Notes: generated by a model not told the origin, from the sequence alone. A stretch of 64,000 nt of DNA from an uncultured Exiguobacterium sp. (GCA_913775715.1 CAJYMC010000005.1:62001-126000); one strand, 5' to 3'; shown: positions 34,806-48,431, counted from the stretch's first letter. Numbers and translations: made by a program.

Positions 34806-35939
34806 ATGCCGATTACAGTCATGCCGATTTTCGGGACTCGACCGGAAGCCATCAAAATGGCACCGCTCGTCAACGCCCTGAAGCAACACCCTGCTTTTGA
34901 TGTTCATGTCACAATCACAGCCCAGCACCGCGAGATGCTCGATCAAGTACTTACCCTGTTCGAAATCGAACCGGATCACGATTTGAATATCATGAAGCAA
35001 CGTCAAACCCTCGTCGACATTACGACGCGTGGTCTTGAAGGACTCGATGCGATCATGAAAGAGATCAAGCCGGACCTCGTCCTCGTCCATGGCGACACGA
35101 CGACGACGTTCGTCGGAAGCCTGGCTGCCTATTACAATCAAATCGCAGTCGGTCACGTCGAGGCAGGACTGCGGACATATAATAAATATTCACCGTTCCC
35201 AGAAGAGGTCAATCGTCAGTTGACGTCGACGCTCGCAGACTTACATTTTGCTCCGACGGCACAAGCGGCAGCGAATCTCGCATCCGAGAATCGTCATGCT
35301 GGTGTCTACATCACAGGGAACACAGCAATCGATGCCTTGCAGACGACCGTCCAATCCGATTACGTGCATCCGATGCTTGAGACAGTCGGGGACCGGAAGC
35401 TGATTCTGATGACGGCACACCGTCGTGAGAACCAAGGCGAGAAAATGCATCAAATGTTCCGGGCGATTCGTCGCCTCGTCGATGCGTTCCCAGACACACA
35501 CGTCGTTTATCCGGTCCACCTCAATCCGGTCGTCCAGGAAGCGGCGAAAGCCGTGTTCGAAGGACATGATCGAATTTCGTTGATTGCTCCACTCGACGTG
35601 TTTGATTTTCATAACTTCGCGAGCCGTGCGCATTTAATCTTGACGGACTCGGGTGGCGTACAAGAAGAAGCACCATCACTCGGTGTACCCGTTCTCGTTT
35701 TACGGGATACCACGGAACGTCCGGAAGGAATCACTGCCGGGACATTGAAGCTTGCCGGAACGGAAGAAGAAACGATCTACCAGATGGCGACAGAACTCTT
35801 AACGAATGAAACGCTCTATCACGAGATGGCGCATGCTTCGAACCCGTATGGCGACGGTCATGCATCCGAACGCATCGTCCAAGCAATCCTGCATCACTTC
35901 GGTCAAGGGGAGGCTCCTACGCCGTTACTCACACAATAA
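34806..35939 (+). CDS. wecB: UDP-N-acetylglucosamine 2-epimerase (non-hydrolysing)
   Basis: Interconverts UDP-GlcNAc and UDP-ManNAc; ManNAc goes to teichoic-acid linkage units (mnaA in B. subtilis). The 377-residue GT-B-fold enzyme begins ITVMPIFGTRPEAIKMAPLV and has TAQHREMLDQVL, VHGDTTT, VGHVEAGLRT, PFPEEVNR, TAHRRENQG and TDSGGVQEEAPSLG, all family signatures with the catalytic Asp/Glu/His set. ATG at 34806 follows AAAGGAGG at nine bases. In B. subtilis it also lies between upp and the atp genes (yvyH/mnaA). A terminator follows. Confidence 0.96.
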   Translation: MPITVMPIFGTRPEAIKMAPLVNALKQHPAFDVHVTITAQHREMLDQVLTLFEIEPDHDLNIMKQRQTLVDITTRGLEGLDAIMKEIKPDLVLVHGDTTTTFVGSLAAYYNQIAVGHVEAGLRTYNKYSPFPEEVNRQLTSTLADLHFAPTAQAAANLASENRHAGVYITGNTAIDALQTTVQSDYVHPMLETVGDRKLILMTAHRRENQGEKMHQMFRAIRRLVDAFPDTHVVYPVHLNPVVQEAAKAVFEGHDRISLIAPLDVFDFHNFASRAHLILTDSGGVQEEAPSLGVPVLVLRDTTERPEGITAGTLKLAGTEEETIYQMATELLTNETLYHEMAHASNPYGDGHASERIVQAILHHFGQGEAPTPLLTQ

Positions 35940-35958
35940 AAAACAATGATCACTCTCG

Positions 35959-36008
35959 AATCGCTTACATTCACTTGCTTTCTTCAGGTGAGACGTGAGC
36001 GATTTTTT
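35959..36008 (+). terminator. Terminator of wecB
   Basis: AATCGCT at 35959-35965 pairs with AGCGATT at 35998-36004, extended by TTCACTTG/CAGGTGAG inside, followed by TTTTTT. Confidence 0.82.
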
Positions 36009-36159
36009 GTCGTGCCTTAAAGTTCGTGACATTAAGGTGGTTGATTTATAAGGGGAATATCTTTAAATCTTACCATTTCCACTAAAATCAGCCCATTTGT
36101 TTAGAAAATGTAAAACCAGATGACCTTGAAATTGGAAAGCAAACCTTGAAGATTCAAGC

Positions 36160-36175
36160 TGTGACGCACCTCACG
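36160..36175. promoter_or_regulatory. CRP/FNR-like box
   Basis: TGTGA-CGCACC-TCACG matches the B. subtilis Fnr consensus TGTGA-N6-TCACA at nine of ten positions. It is 340 bp from the atp promoter, so its target is unclear. A single match in an AT-rich region may be chance. Confidence 0.3.
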
Positions 36176-36245
36176 ATTGAATAAATGGAAATCGTTGAAA
36201 TCTATTGTTACAAACAGATGTCAGAGTGGTTTTTGTGTCCCGATT

Positions 36246-36259
36246 CGGAAGCGTTTACA
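36246..36259. promoter_or_regulatory. CcpA cre site
   Basis: CGGAAGCGTTTACA fits TGNAARCGNWWWCA at 13 of 14 positions. It lies in the intergenic block before the ATP synthase operon, about 260 bp upstream of the best promoter. Confidence 0.5.
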
Positions 36260-36352
36260 ATTGTGAACGAAAAATGTTTTTTCACAAAATCGACACAAAT
36301 CAATTTTAGCGGTCTTGTTTCGGTTTAACGAGCACGATATAACGTTACTATT

Positions 36353-36394
36353 CAACGGTTTTGTTCACCATATGAACAATCTCTTTAACCGTTG
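36353..36394. repeat. Long inverted repeat
   Basis: CAACGGTT (36353-36360) and AACCGTTG (36387-36394) enclose a second pair, TTGTTCA (36361-36367) and TGAACAA (36373-36379). No T run follows, so a terminator is unlikely. A TTTAAC-N16-TACTAT element (36324-36351) lies just before it and could make it the 5' end of a transcript. Confidence 0.6.
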
Positions 36395-36514
36395 ATAGCA
36401 CTACATATTTTCTTCACATCTTCGTGAAATGACTTGCACGGATGACATCTGTGAAAACCTTATCATTCGTTGATATGTATAGGTTTTTCGGCTCTGTTTT
36501 TATTGTGAATTCAT

Positions 36515-36544
36515 TTGACTATGAAAGCTGCTTCATTGTATTCT
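36515..36544 (+). promoter_or_regulatory. Sigma-A promoter of the atp operon
   Basis: TTGACT at 36515-36520, 18 bases, TATTCT at 36539-36544, about 70 bp upstream of the atpZ GTG. Confidence 0.55.
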
Positions 36545-36617
36545 TGACTAGTATGAAAATCCGCAAATTGTGGGAAAGAAAAAGAACTCGCAATTGGGAA
36601 AAAGGGGGTCGTCTCTA

Positions 36618-36836
36618 GTGCGCCAAAGTGGGCTCGCAAAGAGTATGGTCATGGCCTCGCAAATTTCGACGGCACTGGCTGCACCGATCGTCATTGGCTT
36701 TTTGGTTGGGAACTATGGGGAACAACAACAATGGTGGGAAAAAATGGGTGCGACGTTCGCCGTGTTCATCGGGATTTTCATCGGCATTCTTTGCATGATC
36801 GCCATGATCAGGCACTTGTTAGGGGAGAAGACATGA
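36618..36836 (+). CDS. atpZ: AtpZ/AtpI-like ATP synthase accessory protein
   Basis: Small membrane protein of 72 residues with two transmembrane helices (about 14-28 and 40-64), of the AtpZ/putative F0F1-ATPase subunit family. Typical sequence: MVMASQISTALAAPIVIGFLVGNYG and MGATFAVFIGIFIGILCMIAMIRHLLG. It is thought to aid assembly or ion supply of the ATP synthase. The frame is open from GTG 36570, but GTG 36618 has AAAGGGGG nine bases upstream while 36570 has no such site. The stop overlaps the atpI ATG. Confidence 0.88.
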   Translation: MRQSGLAKSMVMASQISTALAAPIVIGFLVGNYGEQQQWWEKMGATFAVFIGIFIGILCMIAMIRHLLGEKT

Positions 36837-37219
36837 ACATCATCCTTCAAGATGCGTTGTATCGTGCGTACTTACGATGGTTTGGACTCTTTTACGGGAT
36901 CCTTGCTGTCCTGCTGCTCATCGGACGCCCCGGTGAACCGGTCATTTATGGACTGGCACTTGGTGGAACTGGCAGCTTTCTGATCTTGACGCTTCAACGA
37001 TTAAGCGTCGATCGGATGTATCGTGTAATCGAGACGGGGCGAAAGCCGGTGTCTCGAGGGACCGTTTCACGCATGGCGGTCGCGGTACTCTGTGTGATGA
37101 TCGGTTTGAAGTATCAAACTGAATTGTCATTAACTGCGGTGGTAATAGGCCTTCTCGCCGGCCACGTCATACAATTTTGTGAGTTCTTGACTCACGAACT
37201 CAAGCGGGAAAAGAGGTGA
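36833..37219 (+). CDS. atpI: ATP synthase subunit I
   Basis: Membrane protein of 128 residues with four predicted helices; in other bacteria AtpI helps assemble the c-ring. Hydrophobic segments: LFYGILAVLLLIG (about 15-30), YGLALGGTGSFLILTL (about 38-55), RMAVAVLCVMIGL (about 80-95), LTAVVIGLLAGHVIQF (about 100-118). ATG at 36833 overlaps the atpZ stop and has GGGGAG upstream; longer frames from 36731 read through atpZ in another frame. Second gene of the atp operon. Confidence 0.88.
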   Translation: MNIILQDALYRAYLRWFGLFYGILAVLLLIGRPGEPVIYGLALGGTGSFLILTLQRLSVDRMYRVIETGRKPVSRGTVSRMAVAVLCVMIGLKYQTELSLTAVVIGLLAGHVIQFCEFLTHELKREKR

Positions 37220-37227
37220 ATAGTCAA

Positions 37228-37971
37228 ATGAACCACGAAATGCCACTTTACGAAATCCCACTCTGGGGTGACTTCGTTCTGTACGGTAGCTGGACGAACT
37301 TGATCACAGTATTGATTGCTGCTGCTCTCGTCTTCTTGATTGCCGTGGCCGGTACGCGACGTCTTGTGATGAAGCCAACCGGTGCTCAAAACGTGATGGA
37401 GATGTTCCTCGAATTCGTTCGCGGTATCATCAGCAGCACGATGGACTGGAAAACAGGGGGTCGCTTCCTTACGTTCGGAATGACATTATTCCTGTTCATC
37501 CTTGTATCCAACATCATGGGTCTCCCATTCAACGTCGTGACGGGACACTACATTTGGTTCAACTCACCAACTGCAGATCCTTACGTGACACTGGCACTTT
37601 CATCTATGGTAGTGGTCATGAGCCATTACTACGGTGTGAAGATGCGAGGCTTCGGCGCTTATGCGAAAACATTCATGACGCCGATGTTTATCATTACCAT
37701 CATCGAGGAGTTTGCAAACACGTTGACGCTCGGTCTTCGTCTTTACGGAAACATCTTCGCTGGTGAAATCATGATCGGAATCATCCTTTCGATCGGTATC
37801 GTCTCTGGTACGAACGATTTCCAATTCCTCGGACCAATCGGCGCAATCATCTCGGGTATCCCGATGTTGATCTGGCAAGGATTCTCACTCTTCATCGGTG
37901 GTATCCAAGCGTACATCTTCCTTATCCTGACGATGGTTTACATCGGACATAAGGCAGCGCACGACCATTAA
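37228..37971 (+). CDS. atpB: ATP synthase subunit a
   Basis: Stator subunit of the F0 proton channel, 247 residues. The essential arginine is in NTLTLGLRLYGNIFAGE, and the last helix has QAYIFLILTMVYIGHKAAH. The N-terminal part carries PLWGDFVLYGSWTNLIT and GFNVVTG-like VTGHYIWFNSPT. ATG at 37228 follows AAGAGGTG at ten bases; a GTG at 37216 overlaps this site. It starts 8 bp after the atpI stop. Confidence 0.97.
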   Translation: MNHEMPLYEIPLWGDFVLYGSWTNLITVLIAAALVFLIAVAGTRRLVMKPTGAQNVMEMFLEFVRGIISSTMDWKTGGRFLTFGMTLFLFILVSNIMGLPFNVVTGHYIWFNSPTADPYVTLALSSMVVVMSHYYGVKMRGFGAYAKTFMTPMFIITIIEEFANTLTLGLRLYGNIFAGEIMIGIILSIGIVSGTNDFQFLGPIGAIISGIPMLIWQGFSLFIGGIQAYIFLILTMVYIGHKAAHDH

Positions 37972-38002
37972 TTCGAAGGTAAAGCATTCGCTTTTCCGAT
38001 AA

Positions 38003-38260
<258 letters not shown>

Positions 38261-38387
38261 TCCACGATTAACGAGAACGGACTACATAGGGCGCTATTCG
38301 TTCAACGTTTGAGTGAACCGTCACGGGAGCTTAGGCTCCCTTATGTAGATATTGAAGTTGAACCAACCACGAGGGGAGTGTAATCGA

Positions 38388-38920
38388 ATGAATCTAACGT
38401 ATCTTGCGGCTGAAGGAGTAGCGGAATCAAACCATCCTCTTATCGCCAACATGATCGTCACGATCGTCGTTTTCCTCTTGCTCCTCATCCTCTTGAAGAA
38501 ATTCGCATGGGGCCCGCTCGTCAACATGATGAAAGCGCGGGAAGAGCATGTGGCTAGCGAGATCAACTCGGCTGAAAAGAGCCGTAAAGACGCTGAAGTC
38601 TACGTAGAACAACAACGCGAAGAATTAAACAAGGCGCGTACGGAAGCACGCGACCTTTTAGAAGCATCACGCCGTCAGGCAGAAGCAGAACAAGCACGTG
38701 CGATGGAGCAGGCACGTCTTGAATCCGAAATGAGTAAGGAAGAAGCTCGCCGTGCGATCGAACGTGAACGCGCTGAAGCACAAGCTGCTTTGAAGAACGA
38801 TGTCGCTCTTCAAGCAATCGCTGCAGCACGCCACGTCATGAAAACACAGCTTGCGACGGACGAAGTCGCTCAAAAAGCACTCGTCGATCAATTCCTTGCT
38901 GATACTAAGGGCACGAACTA

Positions 38921-38921
<1 letters not shown>
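38388..38921 (+). CDS. atpF: ATP synthase subunit b
   Basis: Peripheral stalk subunit of 177 residues: one membrane helix (about 22-42, LIANMIVTIVVFLLLLILL, read in parts) followed by a long charged coiled coil rich in Ala, Glu, Arg and Lys (about 50-175) starting MMKAREEHVASEINSAEKSR. ATG at 38388 follows GGGGAG at nine bases; upstream ATG 38352 has no such site. The stop overlaps the atpH start. Confidence 0.96.
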
Positions 38922-40982
<2,061 letters not shown>

Positions 40983-41018
40983 TCCGGCGGAACGCTCTTG
41001 AAACTAACAAGGTGGTGA

Positions 41019-41876
<858 letters not shown>

Positions 41877-41897
41877 TCCCGACTGGCGTAACGATAG

Positions 41898-43331
<1,434 letters not shown>

Positions 43332-43357
43332 GTGACAAAGCATAAGGGGGACTTGAG

Positions 43358-43771
43358 ATGAACACACTTCATGTCAATATCGTCACCCCGGATGGCGAAG
43401 TGTATGATGGCGATATCCGTATGGTCGTTGCGAAGACGATTTCTGGTGAGATCGGGGTTCTCCCGCACCACGTCCCACTCGTGACTCCACTCGATATCAG
43501 CATCTTGAAGTTGCGCCACGAAGATGGCGGACGCACGTTGATCGCTATCAGCGGTGGCTTTATGGAAGTGCGCCAGGATACTGTAACGGTTCTTGCGGAA
43601 ACTGCGGAGCAAGCAGATAAGGTCGATTACGACCGTGCTGCAGCTGCGAAGGTTCGTGCAGAACGTCGTCTCCAGGACACGAAACTATCAGAACTCGAAT
43701 TCAAACGTGCAGAGCTTTCGCTGAAACGGGCAATCAACCGTCTCAGCTTGAAAGACTACGGTCGCGATTGA
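43358..43771 (+). CDS. atpC: ATP synthase subunit epsilon
   Basis: Rotor subunit and ATP-hydrolysis inhibitor, 137 residues. N-terminal beta-sandwich starts [42 protein letters not shown] (family pattern, read in parts). The C-terminal helical pair (about 88-137) has the charged [16 protein letters not shown] and KRAINRLSL stretches. AAGGGGG precedes ATG. Last gene of the operon. Confidence 0.96.
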   Translation: MNTLHVNIVTPDGEVYDGDIRMVVAKTISGEIGVLPHHVPLVTPLDISILKLRHEDGGRTLIAISGGFMEVRQDTVTVLAETAEQADKVDYDRAAAAKVRAERRLQDTKLSELEFKRAELSLKRAINRLSLKDYGRD

Positions 43772-43778
43772 TTCGACC

Positions 43779-43817
43779 AAAGACCCGAATTCCTTTACGG
43801 AATCGGGTCTTTTTTTG
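43779..43817 (+). terminator. Terminator of the atp operon
   Basis: AAAGACCCGAATTCC and GGAATCGGGTCTTT form a long stem with one bulged base over a TTTAC loop, followed by TTTTTTT. Confidence 0.93.
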
Positions 43818-44089
43818 TACGATGCGTCAATGAATGAGTACGACACCGCGTTTTCCTGAGCAGGCGTCTTGAATCAGGTTTAGGAAGCGAAAAATATGTA
43901 AAAGTACATTATATGCCTTGTTTTCACGGTTTCTTCAACAGAAAGCTCATGATTTTCCTTATTTGCTCTTCAATAAATATATTTTATGCGATAAAATAAA
44001 TGCAGCTTGTGTCATTTTGTTTGCGCAATCATTCATTTTATGAAATCATGGTAAAGTTGAAGAAATTATGAAGAAGAGGTGCGAGGATA
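43818..44089. other. AT-rich intergenic region with ywzB promoter
   Basis: 272 bp without a gene. TTCAAT at 43969-43974, 17 bases, TAAAAT at 43992-43997 is the best promoter. A short palindrome TTCATTTTATGAA lies near 44033-44045. Nothing else is recognisable. Confidence 0.45.
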
Positions 44090-44323
44090 GTGACGTCAAT
44101 TGGTATTAGTGCTCTGATCAGCATGCTCATGTACGTGATCGCCATCTTATTTGCTTGGTGGGTGATGTTACCAATCAAATGGGATAAATTCCTGCAACAT
44201 CCTAGAGGTCCACAGGCGGTTTTACTACGTGTCCTGCTTGCTGTCGCTCTTGGTTCCAGTCTGGCTCGCTTTTTACTTGAATATGCCGGTTTTGCGCAGC
44301 GTCTGAAATTCTTATTCAGCTGA
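44090..44323 (+). CDS. ywzB: DUF1146 family membrane protein
   Basis: Small membrane protein of 77 residues with two helices (about 5-29 and 44-62) and a basic end. The DUF1146 pattern is seen in WWVMLPIKWDKFLQHPRGPQAVLLRVLLAVALGSSLARF (read in parts). It corresponds to B. subtilis ywzB, also located between atp genes and murAA. Function unknown. GTG at 44090 follows AGAGGTG at nine bases. Confidence 0.85.
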   Translation: MTSIGISALISMLMYVIAILFAWWVMLPIKWDKFLQHPRGPQAVLLRVLLAVALGSSLARFLLEYAGFAQRLKFLFS

Positions 44324-44544
44324 ACTTGTAACTTCATTGTAAACCTTGTATCGTGAAACTGGATTACCATGGAAAAGGACACTGTTCTTTAATGAAAGAA
44401 CACAGTCAATTTATCAATCATCGAAACAGTCGCGTAGTAGTTTTAACTATTGGGAGTTTCTCTTCTATCGGTTCATCTCGAATCGTATACGCACTTATCA
44501 CGCCATCATAAATAGAACAGAAACGAAGCAGAGGAGTATGGGGA
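44324..44544. other. Intergenic region upstream of murA with inverted repeat
   Basis: Contains ACTGTTCTTT-AATG-AAAGAACACAGT at about 44381-44406, a stem with one bulge and no T run, and the murA leader. A 76-codon frame runs into murA but lacks a ribosome binding site. No clear promoter stands out. Confidence 0.4.
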
Positions 44545-45849
44545 ATGGAAAAAATCGTTGTCCGAGGCGGACGTAAATTAGCTGGCACAGTCAAAGTAGA
44601 AGGTGCAAAAAATGCCGTATTAAAAACACTCGTTGCAACATTGCTTGCATCAGAAGGACAATCCGTCCTTCAAAACGTACCACGTCTAGCAGACGTCTAT
44701 ACGATCAATAACGTCTTGCGCAACTTGAACGCAGAAGTCGAATTCGACGCGGAAGCTAACACGGTGACGGTCAATGCAGAGCCGAATCTCAAAGACGAAG
44801 CACCACTTGAGTATGTCCGGAAGATGCGGGCATCGATTCTCGTCATGGGACCATTGCTCGCGCGTCTCGGTCGTGCACGCGTTGCGATGCCAGGTGGCTG
44901 TGCAATCGGTTCACGTCCGATTGATCTTCACTTGAAAGGCTTCGAAGCGATGGGCGCGAAGACGATCATCGGAAACGGTTTCGTCGAAGCACATGTAGAT
45001 GGTCGTCTCAAAGGTGCAAAAATCTACCTTGACTTCCCGTCAGTCGGTGCAACGGAAAACATCATGATGGCTGCGACGCTCGCAGAAGGAACGACAGTCA
45101 TCGAGAACGTCGCAAAAGAACCAGAAATCGTTGACCTGGCGAACTTCTTAAACGCAATGGGCGCTAAAGTCCGTGGTGCAGGTACAGAAACGATCCGCAT
45201 CGAAGGCGTCGAGAAGTTACACGGTGCAACACATTACGTCATTCCGGACCGGATCGAAGCGGGTACGTTCATGATCGCAGCAGCAATCACTGAAGGTGAC
45301 GTCGAAGTCATCGGAGCAGAGCGCGAACACCTTCGTCCACTCATCTCGAAGATGGAAGAGATGGGCGTTAAGATCACGGATACAGAAGAAGGACTCCGTG
45401 TCATCGGTCCAGCGAAACTCGAAGCAGTTGATGTCAAGACGATGCCACACCCTGGATTCCCGACAGACATTCAAGCCCAAATGATGGCTCTCGTCCTCAA
45501 AGCAGGCGGCACATCCGTCATCACGGAAACAGTCTTCGAAAACCGCTTCATGCACGTCGAAGAATTCCGTCGTATGAATGCGGACATCAAGATTGAAGGA
45601 CGTTCATCAATCATTAACGGTGGCGTACAGTTGCAAGGAGCAGAAGTTCTTTCAACAGACCTTCGCTCAGGTGCTGCACTCGTCACGGCAGGATTGATTG
45701 CTGAAGGCGAAACGCGCGTCGGTGCCCTTCATCACATCGATCGTGGATACGTCGACTTCCACCTCAAACTTCAAGCACTCGGTGCGGACGTCGAACGTGT
45801 GACGGAAGAAGTCGCAGTCGTCGAAGAAACAGCAGCAACGAAGCTTTAA
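44545..45849 (+). CDS. murA: UDP-N-acetylglucosamine 1-carboxyvinyltransferase
   Basis: First committed step of peptidoglycan synthesis: transfers enolpyruvate from PEP to UDP-GlcNAc. The 434-residue EPT-fold enzyme has [11 protein letters not shown] near residue 17 and the PEP/fosfomycin-reactive Cys119 in [15 protein letters not shown], then [11 protein letters not shown] and [13 protein letters not shown]. The presence of cysteine suggests fosfomycin sensitivity. AGGAG lies eight bases before the ATG; an ATG eight bases earlier is out of frame. Position beside ywzB identifies it as the MurAA-type copy. Terminator follows. Confidence 0.96.
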   Translation: MEKIVVRGGRKLAGTVKVEGAKNAVLKTLVATLLASEGQSVLQNVPRLADVYTINNVLRNLNAEVEFDAEANTVTVNAEPNLKDEAPLEYVRKMRASILVMGPLLARLGRARVAMPGGCAIGSRPIDLHLKGFEAMGAKTIIGNGFVEAHVDGRLKGAKIYLDFPSVGATENIMMAATLAEGTTVIENVAKEPEIVDLANFLNAMGAKVRGAGTETIRIEGVEKLHGATHYVIPDRIEAGTFMIAAAITEGDVEVIGAEREHLRPLISKMEEMGVKITDTEEGLRVIGPAKLEAVDVKTMPHPGFPTDIQAQMMALVLKAGGTSVITETVFENRFMHVEEFRRMNADIKIEGRSSIINGGVQLQGAEVLSTDLRSGAALVTAGLIAEGETRVGALHHIDRGYVDFHLKLQALGADVERVTEEVAVVEETAATKL

Positions 45850-45863
45850 TCAATCATTCATCC

Positions 45864-45899
45864 AGCACCATCCTAGTTTTTCGGGATGGTGCTTTTTTT
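45864..45899 (+). terminator. Terminator of murA
   Basis: AGCACCATCC at 45864-45873 pairs with GGATGGTGCT at 45883-45892, followed by TTTTTTT. Confidence 0.93.
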
Positions 45900-45966
45900 G
45901 TATTTTCAAAAAGATGACAATGAAATGAGAAAAGCACAAAAGAAAGTCGTTTCGCTATGAGCCGTG

Positions 45967-45975
45967 TGCTAGAAT
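45967..45975 (+). promoter_or_regulatory. Extended -10 promoter of mbl
   Basis: TGC-TAGAAT, about 90 bp upstream of the mbl ATG. No convincing -35. Confidence 0.45.
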
Positions 45976-46065
45976 TGAAAGGTATGTATACATAAATGGG
46001 TTAGACGTCCAAACGACGTTCTATATTTTGGAAGAATAGCCATCGGGTAAAGGAGAGCACACGAG

Positions 46066-47046
46066 ATGTTTTCAAAAGATATCGGAATCGACTTAGGGAC
46101 GGCGAATGTCGTCATTCATGTCAAAGGGAGAGGCATCGTCCTCGATGAGCCATCGGTCGTCGCGATCGATAAGGCAACAGGTAAGATTCATGCAGTAGGA
46201 ACGGAAGCACACTTGATGGTAGGACGAACACCGGGGAATATCGTCGCGATTCGTCCCCTCCAGGATGGGGTCATCGCGGACTTCGAGATGACAGAGGCGA
46301 TGTTACGACACTTCATCGATAAGATTGAAGTCCGTAAGATGTTCGGTGGAGTACGTATGCTGATTTGTACACCAGCAAGCATTACGACGGTCGAGGCGAA
46401 GGCGATTCGCCAAGCCGGTGAGAAGTCAGGCGCGAAGACGGTCTTCCTCGAAGTCGAGCCGAAGGTCGCAGCAGTCGGTGCCGGAATGGACATCTGGATG
46501 CCAGCCGGGCACATGGTCATTGATATCGGGGGCGGGACGACGGACGTCGCGGTTCTCTCAATGGGTGATATCGTTTGTGGTGAGACGATCAAGGTCGCAG
46601 GGGATCGTTTCGATCACGACATCATCCGTTCAATCAAGGATACACATAAGCTCATCATCGGGGAACGGACGGCACAAGCGGTCAAGACGACGGTTGCTAC
46701 TGTTTCAGAAGACGGACGGAGCGAACAGATGGACATTCGGGGACGCAATCTCGTGACAGGATTACCGCACAACATCACGGTGACATCTGAAGAGATGCAC
46801 GAAGCGCTCGCGGAAGCGGCGATGGAAATCGTCGAAGCGACGAAGCGGGTGCTTGAGAAAACGCCACCTGAGCTTGCAGCGGATATCATTGACCGTGGCA
46901 TCATCCTGACAGGTGGGGGCGCGCTTCTTGACGGAATCGATCAACTACTTGCAAAAGAACTCGGATTACCGGTGTTGATTGCTGAAGATCCGATGTTATG
47001 TGTCGCGCGTGGAACGGGCATCATGCTCGACAACTTAGGGAAGTAA
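46066..47046 (+). CDS. mbl: Cell-shape protein Mbl (MreB family)
   Basis: Bacterial actin homologue of 326 residues that guides lateral-wall synthesis. It starts MFSKDIGIDLGTANVVIHVKGRG (phosphate 1), with VIDIGGGTTDVAVLS (phosphate 2) and ILTGGGALLDGIDQLL (adenosine). The wording MF.(K/R)DIGIDLGTANV and RTPGNIVAIRPL(K/Q)DGVIADFE is closest to B. subtilis Mbl rather than MreB. In B. subtilis spoIIID precedes it and flhOP follow; here an MFS gene and an EAL gene are inserted before flhO. Ribosome binding site AAAGGAG. Confidence 0.94.
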   Translation: MFSKDIGIDLGTANVVIHVKGRGIVLDEPSVVAIDKATGKIHAVGTEAHLMVGRTPGNIVAIRPLQDGVIADFEMTEAMLRHFIDKIEVRKMFGGVRMLICTPASITTVEAKAIRQAGEKSGAKTVFLEVEPKVAAVGAGMDIWMPAGHMVIDIGGGTTDVAVLSMGDIVCGETIKVAGDRFDHDIIRSIKDTHKLIIGERTAQAVKTTVATVSEDGRSEQMDIRGRNLVTGLPHNITVTSEEMHEALAEAAMEIVEATKRVLEKTPPELAADIIDRGIILTGGGALLDGIDQLLAKELGLPVLIAEDPMLCVARGTGIMLDNLGK

Positions 47047-47056
47047 TATGACAGCA

Positions 47057-47089
47057 GAAGTATTCTCAAAAGAGGATGCTTCTTTTTTA
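47057..47089 (+). terminator. Terminator of mbl
   Basis: GAAGTATTCTC and GAGGATGCTTC pair with two G-U pairs over an AAAA loop, followed by TTTTTT. Confidence 0.85.
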
Positions 47090-47227
47090 TGATTCGACCA
47101 TCGAAGTGATGCGTTCGGTGAGAGGTACACTTAAACGATTCAAACGCTAGACATTTCATAATATGAAGTGTATATTAAAAGTTGTTGCATTGAAACGAAT
47201 TGTCAAATAAAAGGAAGTGATGCCACA

Positions 47228-48424
47228 ATGCCATTGTGGAAAAGAAATTTAGTAGTCATCTGGTTCGGTAGTTTTTTGACCGCTGCCGCCCTCAGTCTTG
47301 TCTTACCGTTTTTGCCCTTATTCATTGAAGAACTCGGTGTCGACCGCCGACAAGACATTACGACTTGGTCCGGAATCGCCTTTGGTGCGACCTTCCTCGT
47401 CGCTGCGATCGTCTCACCGATTTGGGGACGTCTCGCCGATCGAAAAGGGCGTAAGCTCATGTTGCTTCGCGCAAGCCTCGGTATGTCGATTGTCATGTTC
47501 TTGATTAGTTTTGTCCAAGACGTCTATCAACTTGTATTCCTACGTCTTGTCATGGGAGCCGTGTCCGGATTCATTTCAGCCGGCATCACGATGGTTGCTT
47601 CCCAAACCCCAAAAGAGAAAAGTGGCTGGGCGCTCGGCACCCTGTCGACCGGTGGGATTGCCGGTGGATTGCTAGGACCTCTCATTGGAGGATTCCTCGC
47701 CGACGTTGTTGGGCTTCGACCCGTTTTTCTCTTTACGAGCGTTCCGCTCTTCCTTACCTTCCTCGTGACCTACTTCTTCGTTAAAGAAGAATTCGTTCCA
47801 CTGGAGGTCAAAAAGATGGCGTCCGGAAAGGAAATCATTCAGTCCTTACGTCATCCGGAACTGATCTTGAGTTTGTTCCTGACGACGTTCCTGATTCAGT
47901 TCGCGGCCCAATCGATCAGTCCGATCCTGTCACTGTATGTCCGGGAACTCAGTCCGGGTACTGAACGTCTTGCGTTACTGTCCGGAATCGTTGCCTCTGC
48001 ACCTGGGATTGCGGCGTTGATCGCGGCACAGCGACTCGGTCGTCTTTCGGATAAGATCGGGGCGGAACGTGTCTTGTTCTTTGCGTTACTTATCTTTGCG
48101 GCGTTCTTGATTCCGCAAGCGTTCGTCACAGATACGAGCCAGCTGATCGTCTTACGGATGGGAATCGGTTTTGCGACAGCTGCCTTGATGCCGTCCGTCC
48201 AAACGTTGCTTCGGAAGAATACGCCAGCGAACGCATCTGGACGGATCTTCGGATACAACCAGTCCGCGCAATTCATGGGGAACTTCCTCGGACCGCTCGC
48301 AGGTGGACAGATTGCCGGTCACTTCGGCTTTGAAGCGTTATTCCTCTTCACCGGATTGATCGTCATCACGAATGCGGTGTTAGAGCGGACACAAACAGCA
48401 GTCCTCAGTAAAAATAACGGATAA
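47228..48424 (+). CDS. MFS transporter, multidrug efflux type
   Basis: Membrane transporter of 398 residues with about 12 helices. The MFS motif A is RLADRKGRKLML after helix 2, motif C-like GGIAGGLLGPLIGGFLAD in helix 5 (typical of DHA1 antiporters), and a second motif A-like RLGRLSDKIGAERV in the middle. This points to a proton-coupled drug exporter of the DHA1 family (MdtG-like). The substrate is unknown. ATG at 47228 follows AAAGGAAGTG; a longer frame from 47168 lacks a ribosome binding site. It is a single-gene unit with its own terminator. Confidence 0.9.
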   Translation: MPLWKRNLVVIWFGSFLTAAALSLVLPFLPLFIEELGVDRRQDITTWSGIAFGATFLVAAIVSPIWGRLADRKGRKLMLLRASLGMSIVMFLISFVQDVYQLVFLRLVMGAVSGFISAGITMVASQTPKEKSGWALGTLSTGGIAGGLLGPLIGGFLADVVGLRPVFLFTSVPLFLTFLVTYFFVKEEFVPLEVKKMASGKEIIQSLRHPELILSLFLTTFLIQFAAQSISPILSLYVRELSPGTERLALLSGIVASAPGIAALIAAQRLGRLSDKIGAERVLFFALLIFAAFLIPQAFVTDTSQLIVLRMGIGFATAALMPSVQTLLRKNTPANASGRIFGYNQSAQFMGNFLGPLAGGQIAGHFGFEALFLFTGLIVITNAVLERTQTAVLSKNNG

Positions 48425-48431
48425 GTTCAAA

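Larger units (their letters stand above)
36009..36514. other. AT-rich intergenic block upstream of the ATP synthase operon
   Basis: About 500 bp without a supportable gene, clearly richer in A+T than its surroundings. It contains a CRP/FNR-like box (36160-36175), a near-perfect cre (36246-36259), TTGTGAA-N13-TTCACAA (36261-36287), and a long hairpin (36353-36394). Two short frames are present: one of 32 codons without start (ending 36184) and one of 47 codons from ATG 36185, neither with a ribosome binding site. It may hold an extra atp promoter, a small RNA, or gene remnants. Confidence 0.6.

Noticed and set aside
36261-36287. Rex-like site TTGTGAA...TTCACAA
   Set aside because: Half-sites match Rex well but the spacing is 13 bases instead of 4, so Rex would not bind in the usual way.
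44346-44576. 76-codon frame upstream of murA
   Set aside because: No ribosome binding site and overlaps the murA start in another frame; more likely leader sequence.
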